From contig NC_081411.1 in the NCBI RefSeq assembly GCF_030272615.1, forward strand, positions 185,180,449-185,240,448: a stretch of 60,000 nt of DNA. Reading direction: 5' to 3'. The notes under the pieces are model-generated. The model made no database searches. It saw nothing but the letters and a program-made list of their open reading frames with translations, and had not been told where the DNA came from. The DNA comes from Cryptomeria japonica. Lineage: Eukaryota > Streptophyta > Pinopsida > Cupressales > Cupressaceae. Of the stretch, positions 1-11,646 are shown in pieces; positions within the stretch are counted from its first letter, which is position 1, and each line of letters opens with the position of its first letter. Both the position numbers and the translations under genes were made by a program.

Positions 1-572
1 TTGAAGACTGAAGTAATGCTGAAATGCATTAACAGTGAGCTATCAAGGATCTAACCAAGAATATTGTGCTAGTATCTAGATCACTCACTTGTTGATTACT
101 CACATCTTTGACAAGTCAGAAACCCTTAACCAAGTAGGCCTAGCAAAGTCTTTGTCAATCCTCTAACAAGGTGGTTCACAGCTGTAAATCTAAAATCCTC
201 TCACAAGGTAGTCTTTAACAGGACTTATCTCCTAACAGAGATCTAGATTTCTAACAGGATTTATTCTGGTGAAGAATATTGTATGACCTTAACTGGTCTG
301 ACCTTAACCGGTCTGGTTTCTATTCTGCAAATTGTTACTTGTGAGTTTCTACTCACCGTGGTTTTTCCCATTTGGGTTTCCATGTCAAAACATCTTGTGT
401 TATGGTGATTGTGCTCTTGTGGGTGAATGCTTTGTTTTCTATTTGGTTTGCATTTATCTTAACCGGTTTATTAGTGAATCTGTTGTACCGGTTATCTGCT
501 AAATTGTTTAGAAGTTTGAGTTTAGTGTTTTTTGGTATACTAATTCACCCCCCCTCTTAGTATTCATCACCA
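1..572 (+). mobile_element. 3' part of a copia-type LTR (W)
   Basis: No coding potential is supported here. The stretch ends in a C-rich tract followed by CTCTTAG, as do the other copia-type LTRs in this window, and it contains several ACCGGT-like motifs (about 297-320, 462, 488). The 5' end lies outside the window. The 3' end near 569-573 is set by the point where similarity between X copy 1 and X copy 2 begins. No primer-binding site follows, so this LTR is not simply the 5' LTR of the DNA to its right; a deletion or recombination junction is likely. The 62-codon frame inside it looks like chance. Confidence 0.6.
537..563 (+). other. LTR-end hairpin with C-rich loop (W)
   Basis: Arms ATACTAA (537-543) and TTAGTAT (557-563) pair over 7 bp around a 13-nt loop, TTCACCCCCCCTC. 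The same loop with different but still paired arms recurs in five other LTRs of this window. Confidence 0.6.
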
Positions 573-868
573 GCTATTGGAAAGGATTATCCAGCATTGA
601 TATGTTCAGAGTGAGATTTGGTATCTTTCACCGACAGTCATTTATGTCAACAAAAGATTAGGGTTTTTCACGATGGATAAAAGGTTGATTACACTTCATT
701 GTTAATCACCAAACATTCAGAGCATTTACAAAGCAATTCAGAGTGACTTACTGCAATTAGAATCTATTCAGAGGCAATTAGAATTCTTCTTGAAGCAATC
801 ACACCGGCGTCTGGAAGGATTTGTTGGAGGTTTTCACCAAAAGAGTTCAAATGTATTTTTCTTGAATC

Positions 869-3836
869 ATGGAATCAGGATCATCTTTTGCTCCTATTTT
901 CATTGCAAATTCAACTGTAGTAGAAGTTAAGGACCACCCTAGGACAATTTTCAAACAGTATCCACATGTGGCTACCAAGGAAGATTTAATTGGAGCATTC
1001 TCTCGCGTTCCAGAGAGAGTGGTATATGTGGAAGATGTTAGGGCCTATATTCATTTTCATATACAAGACTTAGGCAGTTCAGAGATCAAGGAGATGTATA
1101 TCAATGAACTCATGGGGGAATTTGGCAAAATCAAACTGGCATATCAAGACATCAAAGATCTAGGGTTTACTGATAATCTGGATATTCTGGAGTTTGAGGG
1201 TGAGATAGTAAGATATATACTAAGAAGAGTACATGGGGAATTCATATGGCTGGACCGACCTTACAAAATTACTAAGGAAGCCATTCGAGCAATTACAGGC
1301 TTGTCATCGACAGGGCAACATCTAAATAAGAAAGTATCAAATGTTTTCATAAGGAAGATCATCGGTGCCACATCAGACAAGAGATCGATGAAGGTGAGCA
1401 CTATTACTGACACTGACATCAAGTTTGGAAGCATGATCATAGGCTACAAGGTAACTCAGTCTAACCAACTGAATTCAGTTTCCAGTTCATGTATTTTGGC
1501 CACTTATAGGATGATGAGAGAAAATATCAAGATAAATTTTTGTGGATGGATGCTTGAGGAAATATTGATCAATTTAGGAAAGATTAAAGGTGAGAAGAAG
1601 GGAACCTTCTGGTATGGAAATCTATTGGTCTATTTAATGTTATACTTTTTGAATGATACTCCCAGTTCTAGAAGGAAGCAATGGGCTTTTGACATCCTGG
1701 TAGGCAGACAACTTAAGAAATCAATTGCTACATTGGGAAGTCTTATAGATGATATGGTATGGGGTTACTTTAAATATTTTCAAAAATCTATGAGGTCTAG
1801 AATTAGAGTACATGAGCATAAGACACTCAAGAGAAAAACATGAAGGTAAGGTAAGCAAGTTTGTACATGAAGTTTCAAAGGACATTAAGGAACTCATTGA
1901 TGTTGTCCTAGAGAAAGGGAGAAAGAGGAAGGATCTGGTAGTTCACATAAACCTGTAACTATAGAATTTGAATCTGAGGACAACACTCCATTAGTATTCA
2001 AAAGAGTTGTGAGGAAGATACCAGAAGAACCTAAGGTAGAAGAAAAGAAACAACTGGTTAGGAAGGTCACCATCAAATTACTGACATAGAAGGAAGCACC
2101 TAAGGCCATACCATCGGCTACATCCAGTACTACCAGGAGGAGGAAGAAAAGTGATATTGATTTGGCACTTTAGATTGGTAATGTTACAATTATTCTACCT
2201 AAGACTTGTATTGAAATTGTTGATGAAATCACTAAGGATGGAATATTGAAAAATGTTGAGTTGTATTATGATCAATTAGAAGTTGATGAATAGAGAGAGG
2301 TAGAGGAAGCAGTGTTTCTATACTTAGATACTTATAAGAAAGTATTAATTGAAATAGAAAATCAAATACTGGTAGAGTTATACAACATGCTAGATGCTAG
2401 AAGGTTATCTCCAATGCAAGAAGATAAACACATCAAAATGCAAAAAAATTTAGCCATCTGTGTTACCATAGCTCCAGATGAGATGGAGAAGATAATAGAG
2501 GCTACTGATAGGAAGGTTTTTAACAACAAACATAAAGTTACTAGCCTAATGTTAGGGAGAATGAATGAGGTGATAAAGGAAACACAAAAGGCTTGGATAA
2601 AATTTTTGGGAGAGCATAGAGGATTCTTCACTTCACCGGAGATAAAAAATGAGACTCTAGATACACTAGTTGAAGGGAAAGGCAAAGTAATTATGGGTAC
2701 TCCACCCACAATTTTGAAGAACATCAAGATAGTGGATATTGAGCCACCGGTTATCAGAAATGTACAGACACATATTGAGACATCGGTTATTACTAAGAAC
2801 ATTGTACAGGATACTAACACTGACGACACTTGTCCTCTGGATATTAATTTATAGGTTGAGGATATTGTTCCTAGAGAGGAACCCATAGTTGCACAGACTG
2901 CACCAAGTGGAAAAGCCATCGGTGCAAGTGAGGAGACATGAAAAGTTAAATCACTAGAGATAATAGGGGAATACAGTAAGGCACTAGTTGGGAGTCCATC
3001 ATTGTTGACAATTGACACTTCTCAAGTTGAGAAGAAATCCTTCACGAAAATGAGTCCCACGGAGCTAATGATGATGGCTACTCAGAAACTAATGAAGGAG
3101 GGATCCACAAATAAGGGGATAATAGATCAATCAATAACAACTTTGCACAAATTGGTCCCAGAATGTAAGATTGAGAATGAAGCTAGCCCTTCCAGCAAGC
3201 TTAAGGTAATAACATAGCACATCTCTAAATATTTTTAATCATTACAATAGATCTCTAACTGGTAAGCACTTGAGAGATTCACTTTGGCTAAGAGGGCCAC
3301 TTTTGATCAAATTATTGAGACAGAGAAGAGGAAGATTGAGGAGAAACTTATTCTTATTAAAAATTATTTGAAACAGGGTACTAACATATACAGGGTATGT
3401 TGCAATACAAAGATTCTTACAACAAATGTTGATAAGAATATAAAGGAGTTACAAGAAAAGATTGTTAATATTGCTAACTCTTTTGATGGTCTAACTTCAC
3501 TGACAACATCTATTGATGGACAATTTTTGACCTTGGAGAACTAGATTTCTACTCTTGAAAAGGAAAGAGATAAGATCATTCAGAGAGCCAAAAGTCTCAT
3601 AGGATTGGTGAGTCCAAGATTGGATTCACTTAATGTACATATGAGGGAATGCATGGATATGCTTGGTAAGCCCACACTGAAAAAATTCACTTACAAGGAA
3701 TCACTTGCATATTTATTGAGTGGACTTGATCTATCTCTGACACATTCAAAACTGGCTAGGATACCTATGTAGAGTTACTGGAGAAAGCTTACCCGAAAAT
3801 CTTGAAATTGGTCAAGCTCCAATAAGACATTTTTGG
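869..3836 (+). pseudogene. Element X protein, copy 1 (unknown function, coiled-coil rich)
   Basis: The start ATG at 869 follows a leader conserved in copy 2. Residues about 40-190 form a globular domain, here called D1, also present in ORFs at 33504-34019 and 35679-36068. Its signatures are YVEDVRAYIHFHIQDLG, RRVHGEFIWL and YKITKEAIRAITGL. The rest (about 1850-3775) is lysine/glutamate-rich and helical. The frame is broken by a shift near 1830-1850 and by in-frame stops (for example TAG at 2291, TAA at 3236 and 3263); copy 2 has sense codons at the matching places. D1 loosely resembles the putative plant transposon protein domain (Pfam PF20167) and gag-like domains; that is an impression, not a search result. 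No zinc knuckle is seen in this copy. Confidence 0.6.
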
Positions 3837-4077
3837 AGGTATTTAGTGTACAGTTATTATTCTTTGACATTCTTTTTACAATTTTTGGGCATTGATGTCA
3901 AAGGGGAAGTAGTATACATGTAAAAAAGAATAAAGAGAAAAATAATGAAGAGTTGCATACATTAGGGGGAGCTACAAAAATTTTGGACTATTTTGCATAT
4001 TAAGCTCAGGGGGAGCGGGGTAGGATGAAACCGACAGATAAAACCATGACCATTTTTTCACATGAGTGTTACCATCA

Positions 4078-4094
4078 ATGCCAAAGGGGGAGAT
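4078..4094 (+). promoter_or_regulatory. Polypurine tract of X copy 1
   Basis: The purine-rich AAAGGGGGAGAT stretch lies immediately before the TGTTAG start of the 3' LTR. This is the usual plus-strand primer position, and the same context recurs before the X copy 2 and element B LTRs. Confidence 0.75.
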
Positions 4095-5018
4095 TGTTAG
4101 CAATTGACACTCTATTGGTTGGTTTCATTATGTTGTCATTGATGGAAACATGATTTTGGGTTCCGTCTTCATATGGTGTACCAACAGGCACTTCACAAAC
4201 TTTACATCGGCACCGACACCAAAACCGACAGGATAGAAAATTTTTTGGTCACTGGCAATGTAGGCCGACATGGTATATCAAGGTCATCGGTATTGGAGGC
4301 CGACACATCTTGGATCCAGCATCGAAAAATAGTTTTAATGCTTATTCATTTATGTTATCTCGTCGACATGTAATATGTTATTGTATATATCTTTGTAAGT
4401 CGACATAAGGCATGTAAATTGTATAGGGTATATAGGTCAGTTTGATAGATCATTTTGTAATAAAGAAATACATGGATATGGACATGGAAATGTAATATGA
4501 TGCAAAATATTTCTGAGAGACTATGTATGCGAGGAATTCATTGTAAGGGTTATCCCGGTATTGAGGTTTAGATTTTTAACTGGAACAGACAAAGCTTAAA
4601 CCAGAATTGTATTCTAGCATAGGAGATGTTATATTAAGTAGTTCACTCTTCTTTGGATTGTTGTCTAGATTATTATGTAGTCAGTGAGGCTCCTATTGTG
4701 ATGAGCAGTGTGCTCTAGTCTGTAAGCCTTCCTGCAAGTGCAGGCCCATCATATATTGTAATATCTCTTTATATGGCCAGTGAATTGATATTGTGGGTCA
4801 CAAATCCCACCATCATTTTTCCTCTGTGAGGTTTTCCACGTATAAATCTATGTGTTATGTTTCTCATTTATGTGTTTGTCTTATTGGTTGCATTACTTCT
4901 TTCAATTCTATTTATACCAGTATACCGATTGTTGTATGAATGTTTTATTAAGATTAAAATATTCTATTATGGTATAACACTGATTCAGCCCCCCTCATAG
5001 TGTTATTGGTTTCCAACA
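4095..5018 (+). mobile_element. 3' LTR of X copy 1
   Basis: 924 bp, starting TGTTAGCAATTG and ending TTTCCAACA. It aligns with the complement of 17725-16347. The first 250 bases are rich in CCGAC and ATCGGT motifs. The 3' end carries the hairpin at 4974-5006. Boundaries are supported by the TG...CA ends, the preceding polypurine tract and the abrupt switch to gypsy coding sequence at 5019. Confidence 0.85.
4974..5006 (+). other. LTR-end hairpin (X copy 1)
   Basis: Arms ATAACACT (4974-4981) and AGTGTTAT (4999-5006) pair perfectly over 8 bp around a loop containing CAGCCCCCCTC. Confidence 0.7.
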
Positions 5019-5585
5019 CAGGTTTCTTTTCTTATTGTGAGTAAGCTTATCAGGGATGATTTGGTCATGTAAGTAGGAATAGATATGGTTATAGTGAGAT
5101 GAGTCATGCTCAATGATAGAACAGACTATCTGGGAATCAGGGGAATCATAAGCAAGATAGCAAAGCTCTTCCACTTGGAACTCATAGCGAAACTGTGTTT
5201 CTTGTAGTTGTGGTATAGATGCCAATGTAGCCATAGCATTTTCTACTCTATTCGTTGATCTAAGAATCTGCTGAAATGAAATAAAGACAAAGTGTTTCTT
5301 AAAGTCATCAACCATTCTTTTATAGGGCATTATTTTTTATCTTGAGTTTGATACATATCGTTAATCTGGTTGATTATCAATTGAGAGTCACCATAGATGT
5401 ATAGCTCAACAAATTTTCATTCAATAGCTAGTTTGTTTCCATTCACCAAGGCTTCATATTCTACAATATTGTTGGTAGAAGGAAAGAGGATCTTGTACTC
5501 CTTTGGAATTGAGTATCTCTAAGGAGTGATAAAAAGGATCCCAACACCAAAACCTTGTTGAGTAAAAGATCCATCAAAGAACATT
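5019..5585 (-). pseudogene. Additional (Tat-type) RNase H of G1
   Basis: Reading leftward from about 5585, the translation begins FFDGSF followed by GFGVGILF, NIVEYEAL and YGDSQLIINQ. These are landmarks of the second RNase H domain found after the primary one in Tat elements, with acidic residues D (FDGS), E (VEYEAL) and D (GDSQ) visible. The frame shifts near 5330 into the stretch ending at 4995, and stops interrupt it (one TAG where related elements usually carry Gln, one TGA where Trp is usual). The downstream integrase is missing because element X begins at 5018. Confidence 0.75.
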
Positions 5586-5596
5586 TTCCAAGATCA

Positions 5597-7012
5597 CTAA
5601 GTAATATGCATTATGGATTCATCTGGAAATTCTATGTTCAGAGGTTGATTATCTTCAAGTGAAGTGCCAACAAGTTGATCCGCAATGACTTGTCCCTTTA
5701 TAGCTTTGAATTCTACATACTCAATGTCAAAATCTGTGAGTATCATAGCCCATTTAGCCAATCTTCCTATGAGTGTTTCTTTTCTTGGATGATATTTCAG
5801 AGGATCAATCTTAGCAACCAGTTTGATAGAATGTGCCATCTTGTAATGTCTCAATTTCTATGAAACGAAGACCACTGCCAAATAAGCTTTCTTAATGATA
5901 GTGTAATTCATCTCATAGGACACTAATGCCCTTCTTATATAGAATACAACTTGTTCCTTGTTGTTCTCATTAGGTTGAGCCAAAAGTACCCCTAGTGATG
6001 TGTCAATAGCTGATACATAGAGAATAAAAGGTTTTCCTTGAATTGGTGGCATCAAAATAGGTGGATTGGAAAGATATTCCTTGATCTGTTTCAGGTGTTG
6101 TTCACATTCTTCATCACAGTTGTATGTAACTCCTTTTCATAATGCTTTCATGAATGGTTGAGCCTTATCTACTAGCTAGTAAATGAAGCATCTTATTGAT
6201 TGGAGTCTCCCTTGTAGAGTTCTCATTTGACTTACATTCTTTGGAGGTGGCATTTCCATTATAGCTTTAACTTTTTTCAAATCAACTTCAATCCCTTTTG
6301 TTGAAACAATGTATCCTAGCAGTTTGCCAGATTTAACTTTGAATGCACATTTCTTAGGATTTATTCTGAGTTTAAATTTTTCTATTTTGTCTAAGATTAG
6401 ACCCAATTCTGAGAGATGTGTCAATATTTTCATAGATTTGACCAGGGTATCATCGACATAGTATTCCATGTTTTTGTTCACCATGTCATGAAAGATTGTA
6501 GTTATAGCTCTTTGATAGGTAGCACCTACATTCTTTTAGCCAAAGGGCATGATATTCCAGCAGAAAGCTCCCCAAGCACATGTGAATGTTGTTTTCTCTT
6601 GATCTCTAGGTGCAATTTTGATTTGGTTGTAGCTAGAAAAGCCATCCATTAGAGAGTACATTTCATAACCAGCAGTCATGTCAACTATCATGTCAATGTT
6701 AGGCAGTGGAAAAACATCATTTGGACATGCTTTGTTTAAGTCTCTAAAGTCTATGTAGACGTGGATAGATTTATCAGGTTTTGAAACATGGACAATGTTG
6801 GATATCCACTCAGCATAATCAATTGCTCGGATGAACCCTAATTTAAGTAATTTCACTAACTCATCTTTAACAAGCAATGCAACATGAGGATGCATTTTTT
6901 GGAGTTTTTGTTTCACAGGTTTGACTCCAAGAGAAATAAAAATATGATGCATTAGAAGGTCAGGATCCAGACCCAACATATCAGAATATGTCCATGCAAA
7001 GTTAATCTTTTT
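5597..7012 (-). pseudogene. Reverse transcriptase and RNase H of G1
   Basis: RT starts near 7000 with the GLDPDLLMHH and HPHVALLVKDEL segments. FRDLNKACPND and DGFSSYNQIKIA motifs follow, then the catalytic YVDD box near 6449-6460. Beyond the RT thumb (VKSGKLLGYIVS, GRLQSI) the primary RNase H region runs to 5597, ending in GRLAKW, FDIEYVEFKAIKGQ and IADQL, the Tat-type end of the domain. In-frame TAG and TAA codons and a frameshift near 6170 make it inactive. The equivalent G2 sequence at 53319-53866 is clearly homologous. Confidence 0.85.
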
Positions 7013-8480
7013 CTCTACGAGAAATAAGTAAACTCTTTGATTTATTATGCTAATAAGGATTGAGCCAGATGTATTATATGCTAAATTTCCACTATACCAA
7101 TGTTCTTTGGTTGTGTAGGTTCAATCAGTATTGATGATCACTCTTGAAAGTGATTAGGCAGAATATCAAGCATCTCACCTTCAGGTTCCTCAAGGAGGTT
7201 TTCACCATCAGATACGTCTTTTATTTTTACTTTTTTCAGTTCTGATACCGACATAGTGTGATTTTGCCATCAGAACACTTGTTTTTCTTCTTTTGATATT
7301 TGAGACTAAGATACTTGGCATCTACTTCTGACATGTTCACAATTGTTTCATTGATGGAAGAGTTCATGGGTTCAAATTCATTAAGGTAACTTGCTAAGGC
7401 ATAGTCATTGGAAAAAAGTAGGGATATCCATGGGTTGGTCTTGTAGAGTATGGTCAATAATCTCAGGGTATACCATGATAAAGATTCAATGGGTTCAAGG
7501 GAATTCACAGTATTGTCATCATAACCTAGGACCGTCAAGTTGATTTCTAGAAGACTACCTTGTGTTAGCGTATTGAGATTGGGAGGAGTCATAAAATGAC
7601 TAGCAAAGCCCACATTAGCGTTTAGAGAATCTAACCCAACAGACCTACCACTAGACCCTTCTCCTACTTTAGAATAGACTATGTATTGTGGTTCAATAGC
7701 AATAGTATCTTCAGACAGATTTTCAATATTCATGACATATCATAGATGGAACTCATTTCAGACTGATCAAAGTTAGAATATGAAGCATCTAACTCCTCTT
7801 CAAGTGACTTAGTAAAAACATGCATGGTATCAATATGAACATATTTTATGCTACAAGTTCCTTCTTGTTCTAGTTAAATGATAGCCTATAGTTGACATAC
7901 ATGTTCACATAGCCTTGATGACTCTAATATTTTCTATCTTCTTTCCCATTCAAGTTCTTCTGGACTGATGACTGGTCCTGCTTGACTAGCCTCATGTTCT
8001 TCAGTTGTGTTACCATACCTGATTTGTTTTGTCTCAGTAGATGGAGATATAGTAGGTGAGTGATTTTCTAGTGCTTTCTCTTTTCTTAGTCATTTCTCAT
8101 AAGATTCTTGTCTTTTTAGTCTAACTTCCTCTAGTTCTCATTGTAGTTTCATGTGTGATATTTCTTATTCTTCATGTTTAGTATCATTGGGTTCTTTCAG
8201 ATTTTCTTCAGTAGATGCATCTGATAGAGATTCTGGACGCCATTCATACTTATTTGAGTCTATTTTTTAATCTTCTTCTAGCATCATTCTCGTATATGTA
8301 ACATGAATTTTTAATGGTGCAAACATTTCTTTGATTATTTCCACCTATTTTCTAATTTCTTCTAGAATTTCTACTTCTAGTCTTTTTCCTATTGGTACCT
8401 TTGGAACTTGGTTATAAGCTTCTTTTGCTCTTTTGATTGCTAACTCTTTTTGATCTTTCTCATATTCTTCCTGATTTTTT
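7013..8480 (-). pseudogene. G1 spacer between G-patch and RT (unknown)
   Basis: This stretch encodes low-complexity, acidic, lysine-rich sequence that aligns with the G2 stretch 51900-53300, including an N-S-L-E repeat-like segment (7236-7733) and a VTYT motif. No known domain is recognised. It is conserved between the two copies as protein, so it was probably part of the polyprotein, but it carries many stops and frameshifts. Confidence 0.5.
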
Positions 8481-8700
8481 TGTATGTTTATTTCCTCTAT
8501 TATTTGATGTGGTTGATAAGATTGTCTCTTTTGACTTGATGGTTTATCTAGATGGTACCCAAGTCCATTTTTATCCTCTATAGACTTGGTTTGTAGCTTG
8601 ATGGATTTGGTAATTCATTCTTGATATTTTCCTAGAGGACCTATACTTGAATACCCCATGCATTAGATTATCTGATAGCCTTTCCCATATTGTTTAGGGT
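8480..8700 (-). pseudogene. G-patch domain of the G1 polyprotein
   Basis: Translated on the minus strand from about 8700, the segment has the G-patch spacing: an initial GYQII, MGYSSIGPLGK about ten residues later, and GLGY about 25 residues after that. G-patch is a short glycine-rich nucleic-acid-binding motif. The same motif in the same place is found in G2 at about 51670-51830, so its presence between protease and RT is a family trait and not a chance match. Stops interrupt it. Confidence 0.65.
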
Positions 8701-8917
8701 AAATTTCACAATGGTGCACTTCTCTATCTTTATTTTCCCCTCTATAAAGTCATTCGATAACAACTACCTCTTTTGTTTCATTTGCAAAGGAAGCAAAGGA
8801 TTGCACAAAAGTACCATCATAGATGATGTTTGCAAGTGAAGTTTGTGGTTTCATAGCTTCAAATGGTTTTCCAAGCTGTCTAGATGATGGGGGAAGAGAC
8901 ATCAGTGAAATTATAGG

Positions 8918-10033
8918 TTATATCTTGTATCCACCCATGTCGGTATCCATGATTTTTAGTTTATTTTCTAATTCCTTCATCATATCTTTTGGACTCTCAC
9001 CTATATAGGCTTCTCTATTGTGAGGAAAAAGAGTATCAACACATTGTTTTAATGTGTTGCAAGCATAGCTGGTATCAACAGGAACACTGACCTCAACTCC
9101 ATTATATGGAAACTTCAAGCACTAATGGTATGTAGATGGCAACACTTGCAAATCATGAATCCATGGTTTGTCTAGCAAAATGTTGTAAGATACAGGAAAT
9201 TCAAGCACCTAATAGATAACATCTCTTTCCATGGGTCCTACCTTGATTGGTAATAGCACCAGACCCTTACAGGTTCTCTCTTCTTCATCATAAGCTTTTA
9301 TTGTTATCTTCTTTCTTGGATCTATAAAATTCTCAGAAAATCCCAATTGTATGAGTAGATTGTAAGTACAAATGTTCAATCTAGTGCCTCCATCTATCAA
9401 AACATTTTTGACTCGGTGTTTATGGGTCATGGCTTCAATGTGTAATAGTTGATTATGTGGATGAGTCAAGGAATTATCATCTTTTTCAAAGAATGATAGG
9501 TAGTGAGGTGAGGCTAGATGACCCACTATAGACTGAAACTGATCCAGATCTAAGTCTTTAGGGATGTTGGTAGCAAGCAAAGATTTGTCCAAGATATATC
9601 TATGATTAGGAGAGATCTTAAGCAGTTCAAGAATAGAGATTTGAGTAGTAGTTTGTTTTAGTTGTTCAACAATATTGTAACCAGAAGAAGATGGTGAATC
9701 CATCTCTTTAGATGAAGGGGAAGGCTTAGCAGTGATTGTAACTGGTTGTTTGTTTGAAGATGTCAATAGTTTTGATGATTTCAATGGATTTGTTGATGAC
9801 GTTTGATCAAAAGATGAGGAACCAACTCCTTTGAGAGTAACTTTTCCTTGAGCACACGTCACAACATTTGTAGCTCTCGGTTTGTTTTTCTCTTCTTTGA
9901 CTATGATTACATTGGAATGCTCTGATTGAGAAAGTTCAAGTATGTTGATGACGTTATCATCATTGGCATAGGTGTAATTTATCTTGGCACCTCCCTTGGA
10001 TTTAGAGGAATGTCCCTGCTCATAAGTAGGCAA
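8918..10033 (-). pseudogene. Aspartic protease region of G1
   Basis: The protease core starts near 9440 with KNVLIDGG, a D-G-G variant of the catalytic D-[ST]-G triplet that is common in Tat proteases, then LNICTYNLL. The second half (8918-9200) has PYNGVEV and the end of the fold. Upstream residues (10033-9460) form a Ser/Thr/Lys-rich linker to gag. The frame is broken around 9209 by a TAG and around 9118 by another stop. It matches G2 50713-51573 closely. Confidence 0.75.
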
Positions 10034-11646
10034 GGGATCTTTGAAAGCTTTGTGATCAGAGTTGCTTGCATGATTCCCAACAACAATTTTGCCATTATTG
10101 ATAAGGCCTTGAATCTTTTATTTTAGTTTCATGCAGTTATTAGTTGTGTGACCCTTGTTTCAATGATATTCATAGTAATCATTTTCCCTCCACCATTTTG
10201 GTTTGACTTTAGGATCATATGGTTTGGAGTTGTCAGGCAATGTGATCAGATCATTTACCAACAGAGTCTTAAGAGTTGTTTCATAGGATTCTCTCAAAGG
10301 AGTGAAATCATGTTTAGGCTTTGAAATCCAAGGCTTTTCTTTAAACCACTCTTTTGATTTCTTAGGAGGGTTTTCCATAGCAATTTCAGTAGCTTTGAGG
10401 GCCCGTGTGCCACTAGTTAGATTAAATATTGTTGGTTTTGGTTTTGGTTTAACACTATCAACTACTCCATCATTCACAACATTTCTATTATTATCTTTGC
10501 CATGTTTCTACTATTTTTTTTCTCTTTATATCTAGAGCCATGTTGTGTTTCCTTATAAAGTAAGATTTTTCCTTTCTTCACAAGAACATCTTCTATTTTG
10601 AGAGCACTGTACACCATCTTATTAAATGAAGGATGTACTTGTATTTGAATATTATATTGTAACTCAGGAATCAGATTGTTAACAAAGATGTCCATCTTTT
10701 CAAAATCAGGAATGGGTCATGAATATCTAGAAAAAATATTTCTCCAACATTGAAGGAAAGTGAGGAAAGTTTCTCCTATTTTTTGTTTTGTATTGCAGAT
10801 GTCAATCATGGTGATTGGATGATGGATGTTGTTGGAGTATTATTGGAGAAATAGTTTGACCAGCTCCTCAAAATATTTAATTCCCATAGGTAGTTTTGAA
10901 AAACAATCCATAGCTTGTCCTCATAGGATTCTTAGGAAGAGACACATAAGATATGTTTATTCATGCATAAATTTCATACATAGAGCACAAAATTTTTGAA
11001 CATGGTCTTGAGGATCCGAGTTGCCATCATATTTGTCAAATTTAGGAATTTCCTTTCTTGAAGGAAATGGAGGCATGTGAATATTCTTGTCGAATGGGAA
11101 TGGGAAGATTGTATCCAAGGAATAATGTACAAAAGATTTATCTTTGTCTTTCATTTCTTTGATCTCAGTTTGCAATGCTTACAATTGTTTGGTTACCAAC
11201 GATAGTCATGTCTCTTCTTATTTAATGATAATGTTTTCAATAGTGTAGTCAACGGGAAGTCTAGCTCTTTGTTTAGCCAATTCTATAAAATGTTCTTCTT
11301 TTTCTCGAGCCATGATAAATTTCATCATTTTTCTAAAATCCTTGTCTTTTTGACATTTAACTATATTATCTTCTTCAAGTTTGGAAGGTTCAGAATCACT
11401 AGATGAGGCATCACTATAAGTAGCATGAGCACTATTAATATCACGAGCACTGCATTTAGAAGCCTCTCTTTCTTGTCTATCCCTAGACATATTAGAAGAT
11501 AAAGGTTGATCAAAAATTGGTTCACTTGAGGATGAAGTTTTGTCAAAGATTGGTTGTTCTTGAAAGAATGGATTAGTTTGCAATGAGAAAGACTGCCTCT
11601 TACTTTCGTTAGAATTCTTATAAGAGCTCCTGGTTTGAACAAACAT
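10034..11646 (-). pseudogene. Gag of G1
   Basis: The ATG at 11646 opens with MFVQTRSSYKN, matching MPIQTRSSCKK of G2 (48796). A serine/acidic region is followed by a capsid-like section (about 11175-10480) with LIPELQYNIQIQVHPSF and neighbours typical of retrotransposon gag. Near 10160-10200 a zinc-knuckle-like segment reads YYEYH, stop, NKGHTTNNC; in G2 the first residue is Cys, giving the spacing C-x2-H-x4-H-x4-C. Several stops and at least three frame changes are present. Confidence 0.7.

Larger units (their letters stand above)
573..5018 (+). mobile_element. Polymerase-less LTR element X, copy 1
   Basis: From about 575 onward the sequence matches the complement of 34395 down to 16347 (copy 2), interrupted there by a nested insertion. 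Order: leader (575-868), one long decayed ORF (869-3836), polypurine tract, 3' LTR (4095-5018). No protease, integrase, reverse transcriptase or RNase H motif is seen in any frame. The 3' LTR abuts the gypsy element G1 at 5019, so X appears to have landed in G1. A matching 5' LTR is missing; the upstream neighbour is a different LTR. I infer a non-autonomous LTR retrotransposon mobilised by copia enzymes. Confidence 0.7.

Noticed and set aside
372-560. 62-codon hydrophobic frame
   Set aside because: It is inside LTR W and runs into the C-rich hairpin; no conservation with other LTRs as protein.
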